Assembly (NCBI RefSeq): GCF_014852005.1
Contig: NZ_JACVAU010000001.1
Coordinates: 270,001 to 334,000, forward strand
DNA length: 64,000 nucleotides
Origin: Pseudoxanthomonas sp. PXM03
Lineage (GTDB): Bacteria > Pseudomonadota > Gammaproteobacteria > Xanthomonadales > Xanthomonadaceae
Reading direction: 5' to 3'
In this document: positions 1 through 11,664 of the stretch, piece by piece
Layout of the letters: each line of letters opens with the position of its first letter
Position numbering within the stretch: position 1 is the first letter of the stretch
Made by a program: the position numbers and the translations under genes
Notes under the pieces: generated by a model
What the model was told of the DNA's origin: nothing
What the model saw: the letters and a program-made list of their open reading frames with translations, nothing else
Databases searched by the model: none

Positions 1-24
1 TTTTTCAGAGTAAGCCCGTAAAAC

Positions 25-100
25 GGGGCCTTAGCTCAGCTGGGAGAGCACCTGCTTTGCAAGCAGGGGGTCGTCGGTTCGATCCCGACAGGCTCCACCA
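25..100 (+). tRNA. tRNA-Ala (TGC)
   Basis: A 76-nt cloverleaf with encoded CCA. The 5' acceptor GGGGCCT pairs with AGGCTCC (one G-T), the anticodon loop in CTGC-TTTGCAA-GCAG carries TGC, and the T arm contains GGTTCGATCC. It is the first tRNA of the 16S-23S spacer. Confidence 0.97.
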
Positions 101-115
101 CTGAGAACGACTTTT

Positions 116-192
<77 letters not shown>

Positions 193-277
193 AAACCAGG
201 CTGGCTATTACTTCTGAAACCTGCAATCGCACACTAAAAGATTATTTTGAAACGGATCGGCGCTGAAGCCGGCTTCG

Positions 278-290
278 TGTTCTTTAACAA
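278..290 (+). promoter_or_regulatory. boxA-like antitermination site in rRNA spacer
   Basis: TGTTCTTTAACAA closely matches the rRNA boxA consensus (TGCTCTTTAACAA), bound as RNA by NusB-NusE to prevent premature termination. It lies in the 255-nt spacer between tRNA-Ile and 23S, which otherwise contains the 5' strand of the 23S processing stem at about 435-455. Confidence 0.7.
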
Positions 291-447
291 CTTGTGACGT
301 AGCGAGCGTTTTAGATTTTCATCTAGACGTGTCGTTGAGGCTAAGGCGGGGACTTCGAGTCCCTAATAAATTGAGTCGTATGTTCGCGTTGGTGGCTTTG
401 TACCCCACCAGCACGGCATGTAACTCCGAGGCGACTTGGGGTTATAT

Positions 448-3326
<2,879 letters not shown>

Positions 3327-3452
3327 ATAACCTCAAGTGGCCTTGGACTCGACGATATCGTCAGAGAAAATCCAATGCCCGCTACGTCACAAGACCCTAT
3401 GAGAGATTGGCGCCTTAATCCGTTATCTGGATGGCGACGCTCCAACCCTCTC

Positions 3453-3567
3453 CCTGGTGAAATTAGCGCTGTGGTCCCACCCGTTCCCATCCCGAACACG
3501 GAAGTGAAACGCAGCCGCGCCGATGGTAGTGTGGCTTAAGCCATGCAAGAGTAGGTCATCGCCAGGG
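3453..3567 (+). rRNA. 5S ribosomal RNA
   Basis: About 115 nt beginning CCTGGTGA and ending TCGCCAGGG, so the two ends pair as helix I. Contains the conserved CCCATCCCGAACACGGAAGTGAAAC segment in two halves around 3488. It lies 126 nt after 23S and completes the operon. Confidence 0.95.
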
Positions 3568-3578
3568 GCTTTACCCCG

Positions 3579-3609
3579 AAACCCCCGTCCAATAGGACGG
3601 GGGTTTTTT
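3579..3609 (+). terminator. rRNA operon intrinsic terminator
   Basis: Perfect 10-bp stem ACCCCCGTCC / GGACGGGGGT with loop AATA, followed by six T residues. It is a textbook rho-independent terminator directly behind 5S. Confidence 0.95.
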
Positions 3610-3660
3610 CTTGCGTCGCTTTGGCCAACAATCGATCCTCATCTCACAGGGGGACGATGC

Positions 3661-4890
3661 ATGAAGCGGTGTCGATTGGTCTTTGCGATTGCGCTGATCG
3701 TGCCCGGTGCTGGTGCTGCGGCAGAAGGCACGTCGATGGCGGCGCAACGCGTGCATGAAGCCGCGCTGGTGCTTGATACCCATCTGGACACGCCCGCGAA
3801 TCTGCGGCGCCCCGGATGGAGCATCGCAGACAATCACCAGCATGAAGGCGATCTCTCGCAGGTCGACCTGCCGCGCATGAAGGCTGGCGGGCTGGATGGT
3901 GGCTTCTGGGTGATCTACACGGCCCAGGGTGCGCGCGATGACACCGGCAAGCGCGCCGCGCGCGACCATGGTCTCAAGCGTCTCGCCAGTATCCTGGAGA
4001 TGCTCGCGGCGCATCCTGCCGAGATGGAACTCGCGCTCACCGCGGATGACGCCGAGCGGATCGCGGGTGCCGGCAAGCGCGTGTCGTTCATCAGCATGGA
4101 AAACGCCGCGCCGCTGGCGAGTGATCCGACCCTGCTGACGGCTTACCATCGCCTGGGGTTGCGCATGCTCGGCATCACCCATGTGCGCAACAACGATTTC
4201 GGCGATTCTTCCACCGATCCGGCAGGTGCCGAGTGGAAGGGGCTCAGTCCGGCTGGACGCGCCCTGGTGGCCGAGGCGAACCGGCTCGGCGTCGTGCTGG
4301 ATGCGTCGCATGCGAGCGACGCGGTGTTCGACCAGTTGCTCGCGTTGTCTTCGGCGCCGATCGTCTTGTCGCATACGAGTGCGGATGCGATCTACGACCA
4401 TCCGCGCAATATCGACGACGCGAGAATCCGCCAGCTCGCGGCGAAAGGCGGGGTGATCCACGTCAATGCTTACGGCGGCTACCTGGTCGACATCCCGAAG
4501 ATTCCGGAACGCGAAGCGGCGATGGAAAGCCTGTCGAAGAAGTTCGGCTCGGAAAGCCGGCTGCCGGCGGATCGCGTGGCGGACTATCTGGCCGAGCGCC
4601 GCGCAATAGAAGCGCGGTATCCCACCAGGCGTGCCACGTTCGACGAATACATGGCACACCTGCTGCACATCCTGAAGGTTGCTGGCGTGGATCATGTCGG
4701 CATCGGCGCAGACTGGGATGGCGGCGGTGGCGTCGTTGGCCTGGAAGATGTCAGTGCCCTGCCACGGATCACCGAAGCACTGCTGGCGGCAGGCTACTCC
4801 GAAGTGGACATCCGGAAAATCTGGGGAGGCAACCTCCTGCGCGTATTGCGGCAGGCGCAGGAGGGCGCCGCGCCCCCGGCATCTCCATGA
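3661..4890 (+). CDS. Membrane/renal-type dipeptidase (peptidase M19), secreted
   Basis: A 409-residue zinc dipeptidase of the M19 family, expected to cleave dipeptides in the periplasm. Residues 1-22 form a signal peptide (MKRCRL, hydrophobic core, AGAAAEG). Family features visible: DTHLDTP near the N terminus (metal-binding HxD), the metal-bridging Glu in FISMENA, LDASHAS and VLSHTSA histidines, and the C-terminal HVGIGADWDG. An open frame continues upstream into 5S, but the start at 3661 is preceded by the purine-rich ACAGGGGGACG and produces the signal peptide, so the longer frame is rejected. It is the first gene after the rRNA terminator. Substrate is not deducible. Confidence 0.92.
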   Translation: MKRCRLVFAIALIVPGAGAAAEGTSMAAQRVHEAALVLDTHLDTPANLRRPGWSIADNHQHEGDLSQVDLPRMKAGGLDGGFWVIYTAQGARDDTGKRAARDHGLKRLASILEMLAAHPAEMELALTADDAERIAGAGKRVSFISMENAAPLASDPTLLTAYHRLGLRMLGITHVRNNDFGDSSTDPAGAEWKGLSPAGRALVAEANRLGVVLDASHASDAVFDQLLALSSAPIVLSHTSADAIYDHPRNIDDARIRQLAAKGGVIHVNAYGGYLVDIPKIPEREAAMESLSKKFGSESRLPADRVADYLAERRAIEARYPTRRATFDEYMAHLLHILKVAGVDHVGIGADWDGGGGVVGLEDVSALPRITEALLAAGYSEVDIRKIWGGNLLRVLRQAQEGAAPPASP

Positions 4891-5001
4891 TCGCAAGGGT
4901 GCACTGCCGATACTCTTCGACGACCGCTCCGCTGTGGGTGAATCGATGCGGTGGGTCAGGACGCCCTCGCCCTCGCGGGTGAGCACGGGCAGGGCAGAGA
5001 C

Positions 5002-5844
5002 ATGGGTGAATCCATCACGCCGCGACGCTTCGTTGCAGGCCTTCCTCTCGACATTCCCCAGCACTGGTTGCCGGGCAACGAAGTGGTTTCGTCGCTGCTC
5101 AACGCATACACCATCCTGGTGCCCGCGAACGAAGCCTTCTATATCCGCACGCTCAATGCGTGCATGCGGCATGTCGCCAACGACGCACTGCGCGAGCGCT
5201 GCCAGACGTTCATCCGGCAGGAGGCGCAACATGGAGTGGCGCACAAGCGCTACTGGGACAACCTGGATGCGCAGGGATACGCATACCGTGGCTTCGAGCG
5301 TGCGGTGGATCGTGTCATCTTCCGCACGATGGACCGCTACGCGCCGCTGTGGCTACGTGTCTCGCTTGTAAGTTGCGTTGAACACATCAACGCATTCCTG
5401 GGCTATGAGTTCCTGTCGCAGTCGATCCTGGTCGAGGCAGATCCAAGCGTGCGCGACCTGATGGAATGGCACTTCGCCGAAGAGATCGAGCACCGTGCAG
5501 TTGCGTTCGATCTGCTGCAGGTGATTGCGCCTCGCTACGCGGTGCGCTTGCTGGGTGCGCTGACGACAACCACGCTGTTCTACGCCTTGATGATCGGCAT
5601 GGCGGCGTCACTGTTGGTCCAGGATCGCTTGTTGTGGAGAAAGGCCTCCTGGCGGCAGGTGGCCCATCACTTCGGGAAGGGGCATGGGATGGCGCGCCGC
5701 ACCCTTCGTCACCTGCGCGAGTACCTGCGTCGGGACTTCCATCCTTCGCGTTTGGAGGGTGCCGACGACCTTGCCGCCCAGGTGCTGGCGAGGCAGGCTC
5801 GGAAAGCGCCGCCGACCGTCGTGGCGGTGTCCTCCCGAACCTGA
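5002..5844 (+). CDS. Predicted metal-dependent hydrolase, PF10118 family
   Basis: A 280-residue protein of the PF10118 family, annotated as a predicted metal-dependent hydrolase and thought to have a ferritin-like diiron fold. Candidate ligands: Glu in ANEAFY, EAQH in RQEAQHGVAH, the Glu/His of CVEHINAF, and WHFAEEIEHR. A hydrophobic segment around residues 185-210 suggests membrane contact. The start at 5002 has the purine-rich AGGGCAGAGA upstream; an in-frame ATG at 4951 would add 17 residues of low conservation. It lies 110 nt after the dipeptidase, probably its own unit. The true substrate is unknown. Confidence 0.82.
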   Translation: MGESITPRRFVAGLPLDIPQHWLPGNEVVSSLLNAYTILVPANEAFYIRTLNACMRHVANDALRERCQTFIRQEAQHGVAHKRYWDNLDAQGYAYRGFERAVDRVIFRTMDRYAPLWLRVSLVSCVEHINAFLGYEFLSQSILVEADPSVRDLMEWHFAEEIEHRAVAFDLLQVIAPRYAVRLLGALTTTTLFYALMIGMAASLLVQDRLLWRKASWRQVAHHFGKGHGMARRTLRHLREYLRRDFHPSRLEGADDLAAQVLARQARKAPPTVVAVSSRT

Positions 5845-5984
5845 ACGCCAGATCGCCGGGGCGGGTGGCAGATTTCCGAACTATCTGGGCATTACGTGAT
5901 CCGGGATCGCCAAGTAATTGATAGGGCAGGAATATTCCTGGATTAGTCCGCCGGAGGGAGATTGTTGCAGACGTAGGACAATGG

Positions 5985-6028
5985 GGAACTTCCCTGGTGG
6001 TTAGCAGTCGAACCCCCCGACTGCTAAC
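5985..6028 (+). promoter_or_regulatory. rpoH upstream control region: sigma-E-like -35 and perfect hairpin
   Basis: GGAACTT at 5985-5991 matches the -35 of sigma-E-type promoters; 16 nt later TCGAA (6008) could be a weak -10. Overlapping it is a perfect inverted repeat, GTTAGCAGTCG (6000-6010) and CGACTGCTAAC (6018-6028) with a 7-nt loop, ending 10 nt before the rpoH ATG. There is no Shine-Dalgarno between hairpin and ATG. Whether it works as a DNA site or as an RNA structure depends on where transcription begins. Confidence 0.5.
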
Positions 6029-6038
6029 ATCCCTGCCC

Positions 6039-6917
6039 ATGAGCCAGAACACTCCTACTACCGCCCTGGTCACCAACAGCCTGCCGATTCCCAGTGCCCT
6101 GGGTTCGCTGGACGCCTACATCAGTGCCGTGCACCAGATCCAGGTGCTGTCGGTCGAGGACGAGCGAGCGCTCGCCCACCGTTATCGCGAGGATGAAGAC
6201 CTCGACGCGGCGCGCGAGCTGGTGCATTCGCACCTGCGCTTCGTGGTGCATGTCGCCCGCGGTTACAACGGCTACGGCCTGCCGCTGGGGGATCTGATCC
6301 AGGAAGGCAACATCGGCCTGATGAAGGCCGTGAAGCGTTTCGATCCCGACATGGGTGTGCGCCTGGTGAGTTTCGCGGTGCACTGGATCCGTGCCGAGAT
6401 GCACGAGTTCATTCTGAAGAACTGGCGCATCGTGAAGGTCGCCACGACCAAGGCGCAGCGCAAGTTGTTCTTCAACCTGCGCAAGTCCAAGACACGCCTG
6501 GGCTGGATGAATGCCGAGGAAGTCAGCGTCATCGCCAAGGACCTCAACGTGTCCGAGCGCGAAGTGCTGGAGATGGAAGCGCGCCTGTCTGGTCGTGACA
6601 TCGGTTTCGACGCCTCTTCTGACGAGGACGAGGATCATGCCCCGCCTTCGCCGGCCAGCTACCTGGTCGCCCACGATGAGGATCCTTCGCAGGCCTACGA
6701 GCGTGCGGACAGCGAAGACAACCAGATGGAACTGCTGCGCGAGGGTCTCGCGAATCTGGATGAGCGTTCGCGCGACATCATCAAGCGCCGCTGGCTGGAT
6801 GGCGAAAGCAAGATCACGCTGCAGGAACTTGCCGACGAGTACGGCATTTCCGCCGAGCGTGTCCGCCAGGTGGAAGCCAATGCGCTGAAGAAGATGAAGG
6901 CGCTGTTCGCGGCCTGA
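6039..6917 (+). CDS. rpoH: RNA polymerase heat-shock sigma factor RpoH (sigma-32)
   Basis: A 292-residue sigma-32 that directs RNA polymerase to heat-shock promoters. Visible: region 2 with [20 protein letters not shown], the RpoH-box QRKLFFNLRK around residue 145 that separates sigma-32 from other sigmas, and region 4.2 near the C terminus (LADEYGISAERVRQVEANAL). An acidic linker (DASSDEDEDH) sits between regions 3 and 4. The frame is open back to a GTG at 5997, but that would translate the hairpin; the ATG at 6039 gives the usual N terminus. A terminator follows. FtsEX, the common upstream neighbours, are absent here. Confidence 0.97.
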   Translation: MSQNTPTTALVTNSLPIPSALGSLDAYISAVHQIQVLSVEDERALAHRYREDEDLDAARELVHSHLRFVVHVARGYNGYGLPLGDLIQEGNIGLMKAVKRFDPDMGVRLVSFAVHWIRAEMHEFILKNWRIVKVATTKAQRKLFFNLRKSKTRLGWMNAEEVSVIAKDLNVSEREVLEMEARLSGRDIGFDASSDEDEDHAPPSPASYLVAHDEDPSQAYERADSEDNQMELLREGLANLDERSRDIIKRRWLDGESKITLQELADEYGISAERVRQVEANALKKMKALFAA

Positions 6918-6940
6918 CCCGGCATCGCGTCAGCGTACTG

Positions 6941-6966
6941 AAGAGGCCCCGTGAGGGGCCTCTTTT
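6941..6966 (+). terminator. rpoH intrinsic terminator
   Basis: AAGAGGCCCC and GGGGCCTCTT form a perfect stem around GTGA, continuing into a T-rich TTTTCGTTT. It lies 24 nt behind the rpoH stop. Confidence 0.9.
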
Positions 6967-7048
6967 CGTTTGCAAGGTTCATCGATCGACGGAAGTGTGA
7001 TCCACTACGCCGCGATCCGCCTCAGGCGGCAACATAAAGGAGCAGGGC

Positions 7049-8473
7049 ATGGCGTGGGGCAACAAGCGGCAGTGGGTACTCGCGTTGGCATTGGCATGCG
7101 GCATGGGGGCGGGCGCGGGCGGCACGCCGGCCATGGCGGCCGAAACCGGCAACACCAAATCCTCCGGCGAAACGCGCGGCGTGAGTTTCAGCATCGATCG
7201 CGAGGAATACGACGCGCAGGCGCGCGCCGCGATGCAGATCGATCCGGTGGTGTCCGCGCAGCTTGGCGCGATTCGCAAGGTAGTGCTGGACGATGCCGCG
7301 AGCATGGACCAGCCCGGCCCCGACGTCCTGGTGTTCGATGTCGAGGGCAGCCGCGGCAAGGGGCGCGTCACCGCACGCTTCATCACCGTCAGTGCGACGG
7401 AGGAGGCGCTCGGCCCCGGCGTTCTGGTGATGTCGGACGGCACCAAGCACGTGATCGAAGGCGACGCCGACGCGTTGGCTGCGGAAGACGACCACCATGG
7501 GCACGACCACGATGAGGACGTCGGGGCGGGCGCCGACCTCTTCACCCGTCAGGCGCAGGAAGCCGCGCAGCGGTATCCGCTGATCCGCCAGCACATCGGC
7601 CAGATCACGACGTTCGAGATCGACACGGAGGCTACCGGTGCCGCGCCGGGCATGAACACCTTCGTGTTCGACGTGGTGGGCGACAAGGGCCGTGGGCGAT
7701 TGGAAGCGGACTTCATCACCGTCAGCGCCGAGACCGAACGCCTCGGCAAGGGCGTGCTGACGCTGGCCAATGGCCGCCGCTTGCCGTTCGAAGGCGAGCC
7801 GCGTGGTGAAGACGAGCCCGCCGATGACGCGGGCGTCGATGACATGTTCGGCGACATGCAGGACAACATCTTCACCCGCCAGGCGCGCGTCGCCGTGCAG
7901 CGCTACCCGCTGGTGCAGCAGCACATCGGCACGCTCGCCTCGTTCGAATTCGACCTGGCCGCCACGGGCGAGGCCGAGGGTGCCAACGAGTTCGTGTTCG
8001 CACTGGCGGGCGACAAGGGCCGTGGCCGCATCCTCGCGGAATTCATCACCGTGGACGCCGACACCGAGCGTCTCGGCAAGGGCGTGCTGACGCTCGCCGA
8101 TGGCCGCGAGATTGCGTTCGAGGGCGAGGCGCCGATGGAGGGCGAACTGGCGTCGCCGCGCATCGATACGGATCGTGGCGAGGTGCCCGACACGTTCGCG
8201 CGGCAGGATGGCATCTTCGTGCTGCAGGCCAACGCGGCGATGCAGGCGCATCCGGTCGTGCAACGCCACATCGGTGACATCCGCGAGGCGGCCTTCGACC
8301 GTGACGCGTCCTGGGCAGCGGAAGGCGAGCTGTATGTCTTCGACCTGAAAGGCAGCAAGGGCGCGGGCCGCCTCGAGGCCGAATTCATCACGGTCGATGC
8401 GGACAGCGAGCGCATCGGCGACGGCGAGCTGGTCATGGCCGACGGCAAGCGCTATCCGCTGGACCCGAAGTAG
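7049..8473 (+). CDS. Secreted protein of four tandem Coa1-like repeats with a His/Asp linker
   Basis: A 474-residue protein with a signal peptide (cleavage near AMA-AET, residue 30) and four copies of one ~90-residue unit at roughly 48-138, 163-255, 273-365 and 387-474. Each unit has an Ala-rich helix followed by HP/YP, a short HIG or LG turn, then F-x-D/G-x-KG-x-GR-x-x-A-x-FITV and G-x-G-x-L-x-x-x-x-G. The (S/D)KG(R)GR core is reminiscent of the Coa1/Tim21-type fold; this is inference. The first and second units are joined by AEDDHHGHDHDED (about 145-157), a possible divalent-metal site. AAGGAG precedes the start. Function unknown; periplasmic or outer-surface location expected. Confidence 0.8.
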   Translation: MAWGNKRQWVLALALACGMGAGAGGTPAMAAETGNTKSSGETRGVSFSIDREEYDAQARAAMQIDPVVSAQLGAIRKVVLDDAASMDQPGPDVLVFDVEGSRGKGRVTARFITVSATEEALGPGVLVMSDGTKHVIEGDADALAAEDDHHGHDHDEDVGAGADLFTRQAQEAAQRYPLIRQHIGQITTFEIDTEATGAAPGMNTFVFDVVGDKGRGRLEADFITVSAETERLGKGVLTLANGRRLPFEGEPRGEDEPADDAGVDDMFGDMQDNIFTRQARVAVQRYPLVQQHIGTLASFEFDLAATGEAEGANEFVFALAGDKGRGRILAEFITVDADTERLGKGVLTLADGREIAFEGEAPMEGELASPRIDTDRGEVPDTFARQDGIFVLQANAAMQAHPVVQRHIGDIREAAFDRDASWAAEGELYVFDLKGSKGAGRLEAEFITVDADSERIGDGELVMADGKRYPLDPK

Positions 8474-8547
8474 GCCGGACAAGATCCGGATAGCGCCGCC
8501 TCAAGGGCGGCACGAACATGGCATCCCGTTTCCCGCAGCGTGATGCC

Positions 8548-9021
8548 ATGTCGTTCGTGATCCGCGGGCTGTCGCCCGAACCCTTCCGTCCTCTGTTCGC
8601 ACTCGACGCCGCCGCACTGGCGGCACGCAACATCCGTCGCGTCGTCGCCGATGCCGACCGAGGCTTTCCCTGCCGCGTCACGCTGCAGGATGCGCAGCAG
8701 GGCGAGACCCTGTTGCTGCTTCCCTACCTGCACCACGATGTCGCCGGTCCGTATCGCGCCAGTGGGCCGATCTACGTGCGCGAAGCGGCGCTGCATATCC
8801 ATGCCGCCGAATACCACGACACATTGCCGCCGTCATTCCCGCGCCGGTTGCTGTCGCTACGGGCCTATGACGAGGACGGTCTGATGCGGGACGCCGAGGT
8901 GGTGGAAGGAGCGAACGCGTCACCGCACCTGCAGCGTCTGCTCGACGCGCCCGGTGTCGCCTATCTGCACGTGCATAACGCACGTCCCGGCTGCTACGCC
9001 TGCCGCGTCGATCCCGGCTGA
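8548..9021 (+). CDS. DUF1203 family protein
   Basis: A 157-residue soluble protein recognised as DUF1203 (PF06718) by its FVIRGLSPEPF opening, RNIRRVVAD, FPCRVTLQDAQQGETLLLLPY and the closing PGCYACRVD. An in-frame ATG at 8518 would add 10 residues; the start at 8548 fits the family better but neither has a strong ribosome site. The last 28 bp overlap the 3' end of the convergent ndh gene. Function unknown. Confidence 0.85.
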   Translation: MSFVIRGLSPEPFRPLFALDAAALAARNIRRVVADADRGFPCRVTLQDAQQGETLLLLPYLHHDVAGPYRASGPIYVREAALHIHAAEYHDTLPPSFPRRLLSLRAYDEDGLMRDAEVVEGANASPHLQRLLDAPGVAYLHVHNARPGCYACRVDPG

Positions 9022-10271
9022 TCCTCGTCCTTGCCGAGGATGATCCGCGCGCCGCGCTGGTAGCTCCAGTACGCCCAGCACCAGTTCAGCAGCACGACCA
9101 GGCGGTTGCGGAAGCCGATCAGGAAGAACACGTGCGCGGTCAGCCAGAACCACCACGCCAGCAGCCCGGAAAATTTCAGCCGGCCGAAATCCACCACCGC
9201 CGCCATCCGCCCGATGGTCGCGAGGTTGCCATAGTCCTGGTAGCGGAACGCGCCGGGCGCCGGACCACCCGACAGTCGCGCACGCAGCACCTGCGCCACG
9301 TGCCGGCCCATCTGTTTCGCCGCCGGCGCCACGCCGGGCACCGGACGCCCGTCCGAGGTCACGGCGGCGAGATCTCCCGCGACGAAGATGTCCGGATGTC
9401 CCGTGACGCTGAGATCGGGCTGCACCGGCACGCGGCCAGCGCGATCCAGTGGCACGTCCAGCGAGCGCGCCAGCGGTGATGCCGCCACACCGGCTGCCCA
9501 CACCACCGTCTTCGCCGGCACGAAGGCGTCGCCCAGCCGGTAACCCTCGTCGGTGATGTCGCTGACCGGCGTGCCGGTCACGACCTCGACGCCCAGTTTT
9601 TCCAGCTGCCTGCGCGCCTTTTCCGACAGTGCGGGGGGAAACGATGCCAGCACGCGCGGTCCCGCTTCCACCAGTCGCACGCGCGCCTGCGAGGGGTCGA
9701 TGCGGCGGAATTCGTTCTTCAGCGTATGCCGCGCGATCTCCGCCAGCGTGCCCGCCAGTTCGACCCCGGTCGGTCCGCCGCCGACGACCGCGAAGCTCAG
9801 CCAGGCGGCGCGCCTGCCTGGATCGGTCTCTGCCTCCGCACGCTCGAACGCGAGCAGCAGGTGACGTCGCAATTGCAGCGCATCATCCAGCGTCTTCAGG
9901 CCCGGTGCGTGTCGCGCCCATTCGTCGTGACCGAAGTAAGCGTGCGTCGCGCCCGTGGCCAGCAGCAACGAGTCGAACATGATCGTCGTGCCGTCCGCCA
10001 GGACGACCTGCTTTGCATCCGGCTCGATCGATGCAACGTCGGCCAGCCGTACTTCGACGTTCTCCTGTTTGCGCAGGATGTGGCGCAGCGGCGCGGCGAT
10101 ATCGGGTGCGGACAGCCCGGCGGTGGCCACCTGGTAGAGCAGGGGCTGGAACAGATGGTGGTTGTGGCGGTCGATCAGGGTGATGCGTACCGGCGCGGAA
10201 GCCAGCGCACGCGTGGCCCAGAGCCCGGCGAAGCCGCCGCCGACGATGACGAGATGGTGTCCTGCTTGCAT
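8994..10271 (-). CDS. ndh: Type II NADH dehydrogenase (NADH:quinone oxidoreductase)
   Basis: A 425-residue flavoprotein that passes electrons from NADH to quinone without pumping protons. Visible: FAD-binding HLVIVGGGFAGLWAT at the N terminus, FQPLLYQVATAGL, the second Rossmann motif FAVVGGGPTGVELAG (NADH), VWAAGV, and IFVAGDLAA with an FAD-contacting Asp. The hydrophobic C-terminal region (WWFWLTAHVFFLIGF) is the usual membrane-association element. Start chosen at 10271 because CAGGAGACGGC lies just before it. Single-gene unit, tail-to-tail with the DUF1203 gene. Confidence 0.95.
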   Translation of the reverse strand: MQAGHHLVIVGGGFAGLWATRALASAPVRITLIDRHNHHLFQPLLYQVATAGLSAPDIAAPLRHILRKQENVEVRLADVASIEPDAKQVVLADGTTIMFDSLLLATGATHAYFGHDEWARHAPGLKTLDDALQLRRHLLLAFERAEAETDPGRRAAWLSFAVVGGGPTGVELAGTLAEIARHTLKNEFRRIDPSQARVRLVEAGPRVLASFPPALSEKARRQLEKLGVEVVTGTPVSDITDEGYRLGDAFVPAKTVVWAAGVAASPLARSLDVPLDRAGRVPVQPDLSVTGHPDIFVAGDLAAVTSDGRPVPGVAPAAKQMGRHVAQVLRARLSGGPAPGAFRYQDYGNLATIGRMAAVVDFGRLKFSGLLAWWFWLTAHVFFLIGFRNRLVVLLNWCWAYWSYQRGARIILGKDEDQPGSTRQA

Positions 10272-10344
10272 GCCGTCTCCTGCTGCCATGGTCGCGTGGC
10301 GCCGTCGCGGATTGTCGCACGCGCCGTATCCGGGGCGCGCAGGA

Positions 10345-11664
10345 TCATTCCGGATCGCGATCGATGAGCGAGGTCTTGCGCGTATCGGGCATCCACAGGT
10401 ACACCAGCAGCGAGCATGCGATGCACGCCGTGACATACCAGTAGAAGCCGGTTTCGTGGCCGATGTCCTTGAACCAGAGCGCGACCATGTCGGCGGTGCC
10501 GCCGAAAATCGCCACGGTCAGCGCATAGGGCAAGCCGACGCCGAGGGCGCGGATCTCGACAGGAAACATCTCCGCCTTCACCACTGCGTTGATCGCGGTG
10601 TAGCCGCTGAGGATCACCAGCGCCGCCATCAGCAGCCAGAATGCCTGCGCCGGGCTCGAGACCGTCTGCAGCGTCGACAGGATCGGCCACGTGCACAGCG
10701 TTCCCAGCACACCGAAAGCGATGAGGATGCGCCGGCGTCCGATCCGGTCCGACAGCGCGCCGACCACCGGCTGCAGCAGCATGAAGAAGAACAGCGTCGA
10801 GGCGTTGATCAGGCTGGCCGTCTGGCTCGCCATGCCGGCGCTGTTGACGAGGAATTTGTGCACGTAGGTCGTGTACGTATAGAACGCGAGCGTCCCACCC
10901 ATCGTCAGTCCGACCACCGCGAGCACCGCACGCGGGTGTTGCATCAGGGCACGCAGCGTGCCCTGCGCTTCCTGCAGGTCCGGCGTGCCCGCGGCCTCGC
11001 GGCGGGAGAACGATTCGGTTTCCACCATGTTCCGGCGCAGCCACAACGCCACCAGCGCCGCCGCGGCGCCGATCGCGAACGGGATGCGCCAGCCCCATTC
11101 GCGCAGCTGCCCGTCGGTCAGGAATACGCGCTGCAACGCGATCAGTACGGCCAACGCGATCAGGTGGCCCATCACCAGCGTGACGTACTGGAAGCTGGAC
11201 CAGAAGCCGCGATGCCCGCGCGTGGCCATCTCGCTGAGATAGGTCGCCGATGTGCCGTATTCGCCGCCGACGGACAGGCCCTGCAGCAGCCGCGCCATCA
11301 CCAGCAGGATCGGTGCCGCCACGCCAATGGTCGCGTAGCCTGGCGTGCAGGCGATGATCAGCGAACCGCCGCACATCATCACCACCGACAGCATCAGCGC
11401 GCGCCTGCGGCCATGACGATCGGCGTAACGCCCCAGCAGCCAGCCGCCAAGCGGGCGCATCAGGAAGCCCACTGCGAAGATCGCGGCGGTCTTCAGCAAC
11501 TGGCTGGTGCGGTCGCCACCGGGGAAGAACACGTCGGCGAAGTACAGCGAGAATGCCGCGTAGACGTACCAGTCGTACCACTCCACCAGGTTGCCGACCG
11601 AGCCGCTGAAGATGCTGCGCAGGCGGCGCGCGGGCGTCATGGCAGCGTGTGTGTCGGCGCTCAT
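10345..11664 (-). CDS. kgtP: Alpha-ketoglutarate permease, MHS family
   Basis: A 439-residue major-facilitator proton symporter with twelve expected helices. It follows E. coli KgtP closely: SGNLVEWYDWYVYAAFSLYF, FLMRPLGGWLLGRYADRHGR, RLLQGLSVGGEYGTSATYLSE, SFQYVTLVMG, LREWGWRIPFAIG, and KAEMFPVEIRALGVGL. Its ATG overlaps the last base of the priA stop (TGATG on the minus strand), so it is probably translated by coupling from a priA-kgtP transcript, although the functions are unrelated. Confidence 0.95.
   Translation of the reverse strand: MSADTHAAMTPARRLRSIFSGSVGNLVEWYDWYVYAAFSLYFADVFFPGGDRTSQLLKTAAIFAVGFLMRPLGGWLLGRYADRHGRRRALMLSVVMMCGGSLIIACTPGYATIGVAAPILLVMARLLQGLSVGGEYGTSATYLSEMATRGHRGFWSSFQYVTLVMGHLIALAVLIALQRVFLTDGQLREWGWRIPFAIGAAAALVALWLRRNMVETESFSRREAAGTPDLQEAQGTLRALMQHPRAVLAVVGLTMGGTLAFYTYTTYVHKFLVNSAGMASQTASLINASTLFFFMLLQPVVGALSDRIGRRRILIAFGVLGTLCTWPILSTLQTVSSPAQAFWLLMAALVILSGYTAINAVVKAEMFPVEIRALGVGLPYALTVAIFGGTADMVALWFKDIGHETGFYWYVTACIACSLLVYLWMPDTRKTSLIDRDPE

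Noticed and set aside
3571-5244. 557-codon minus-strand frame opposite the dipeptidase
   Set aside because: Arg/His-rich composition and overlap with the rRNA terminator mark it as a shadow of the dipeptidase and PF10118 genes.
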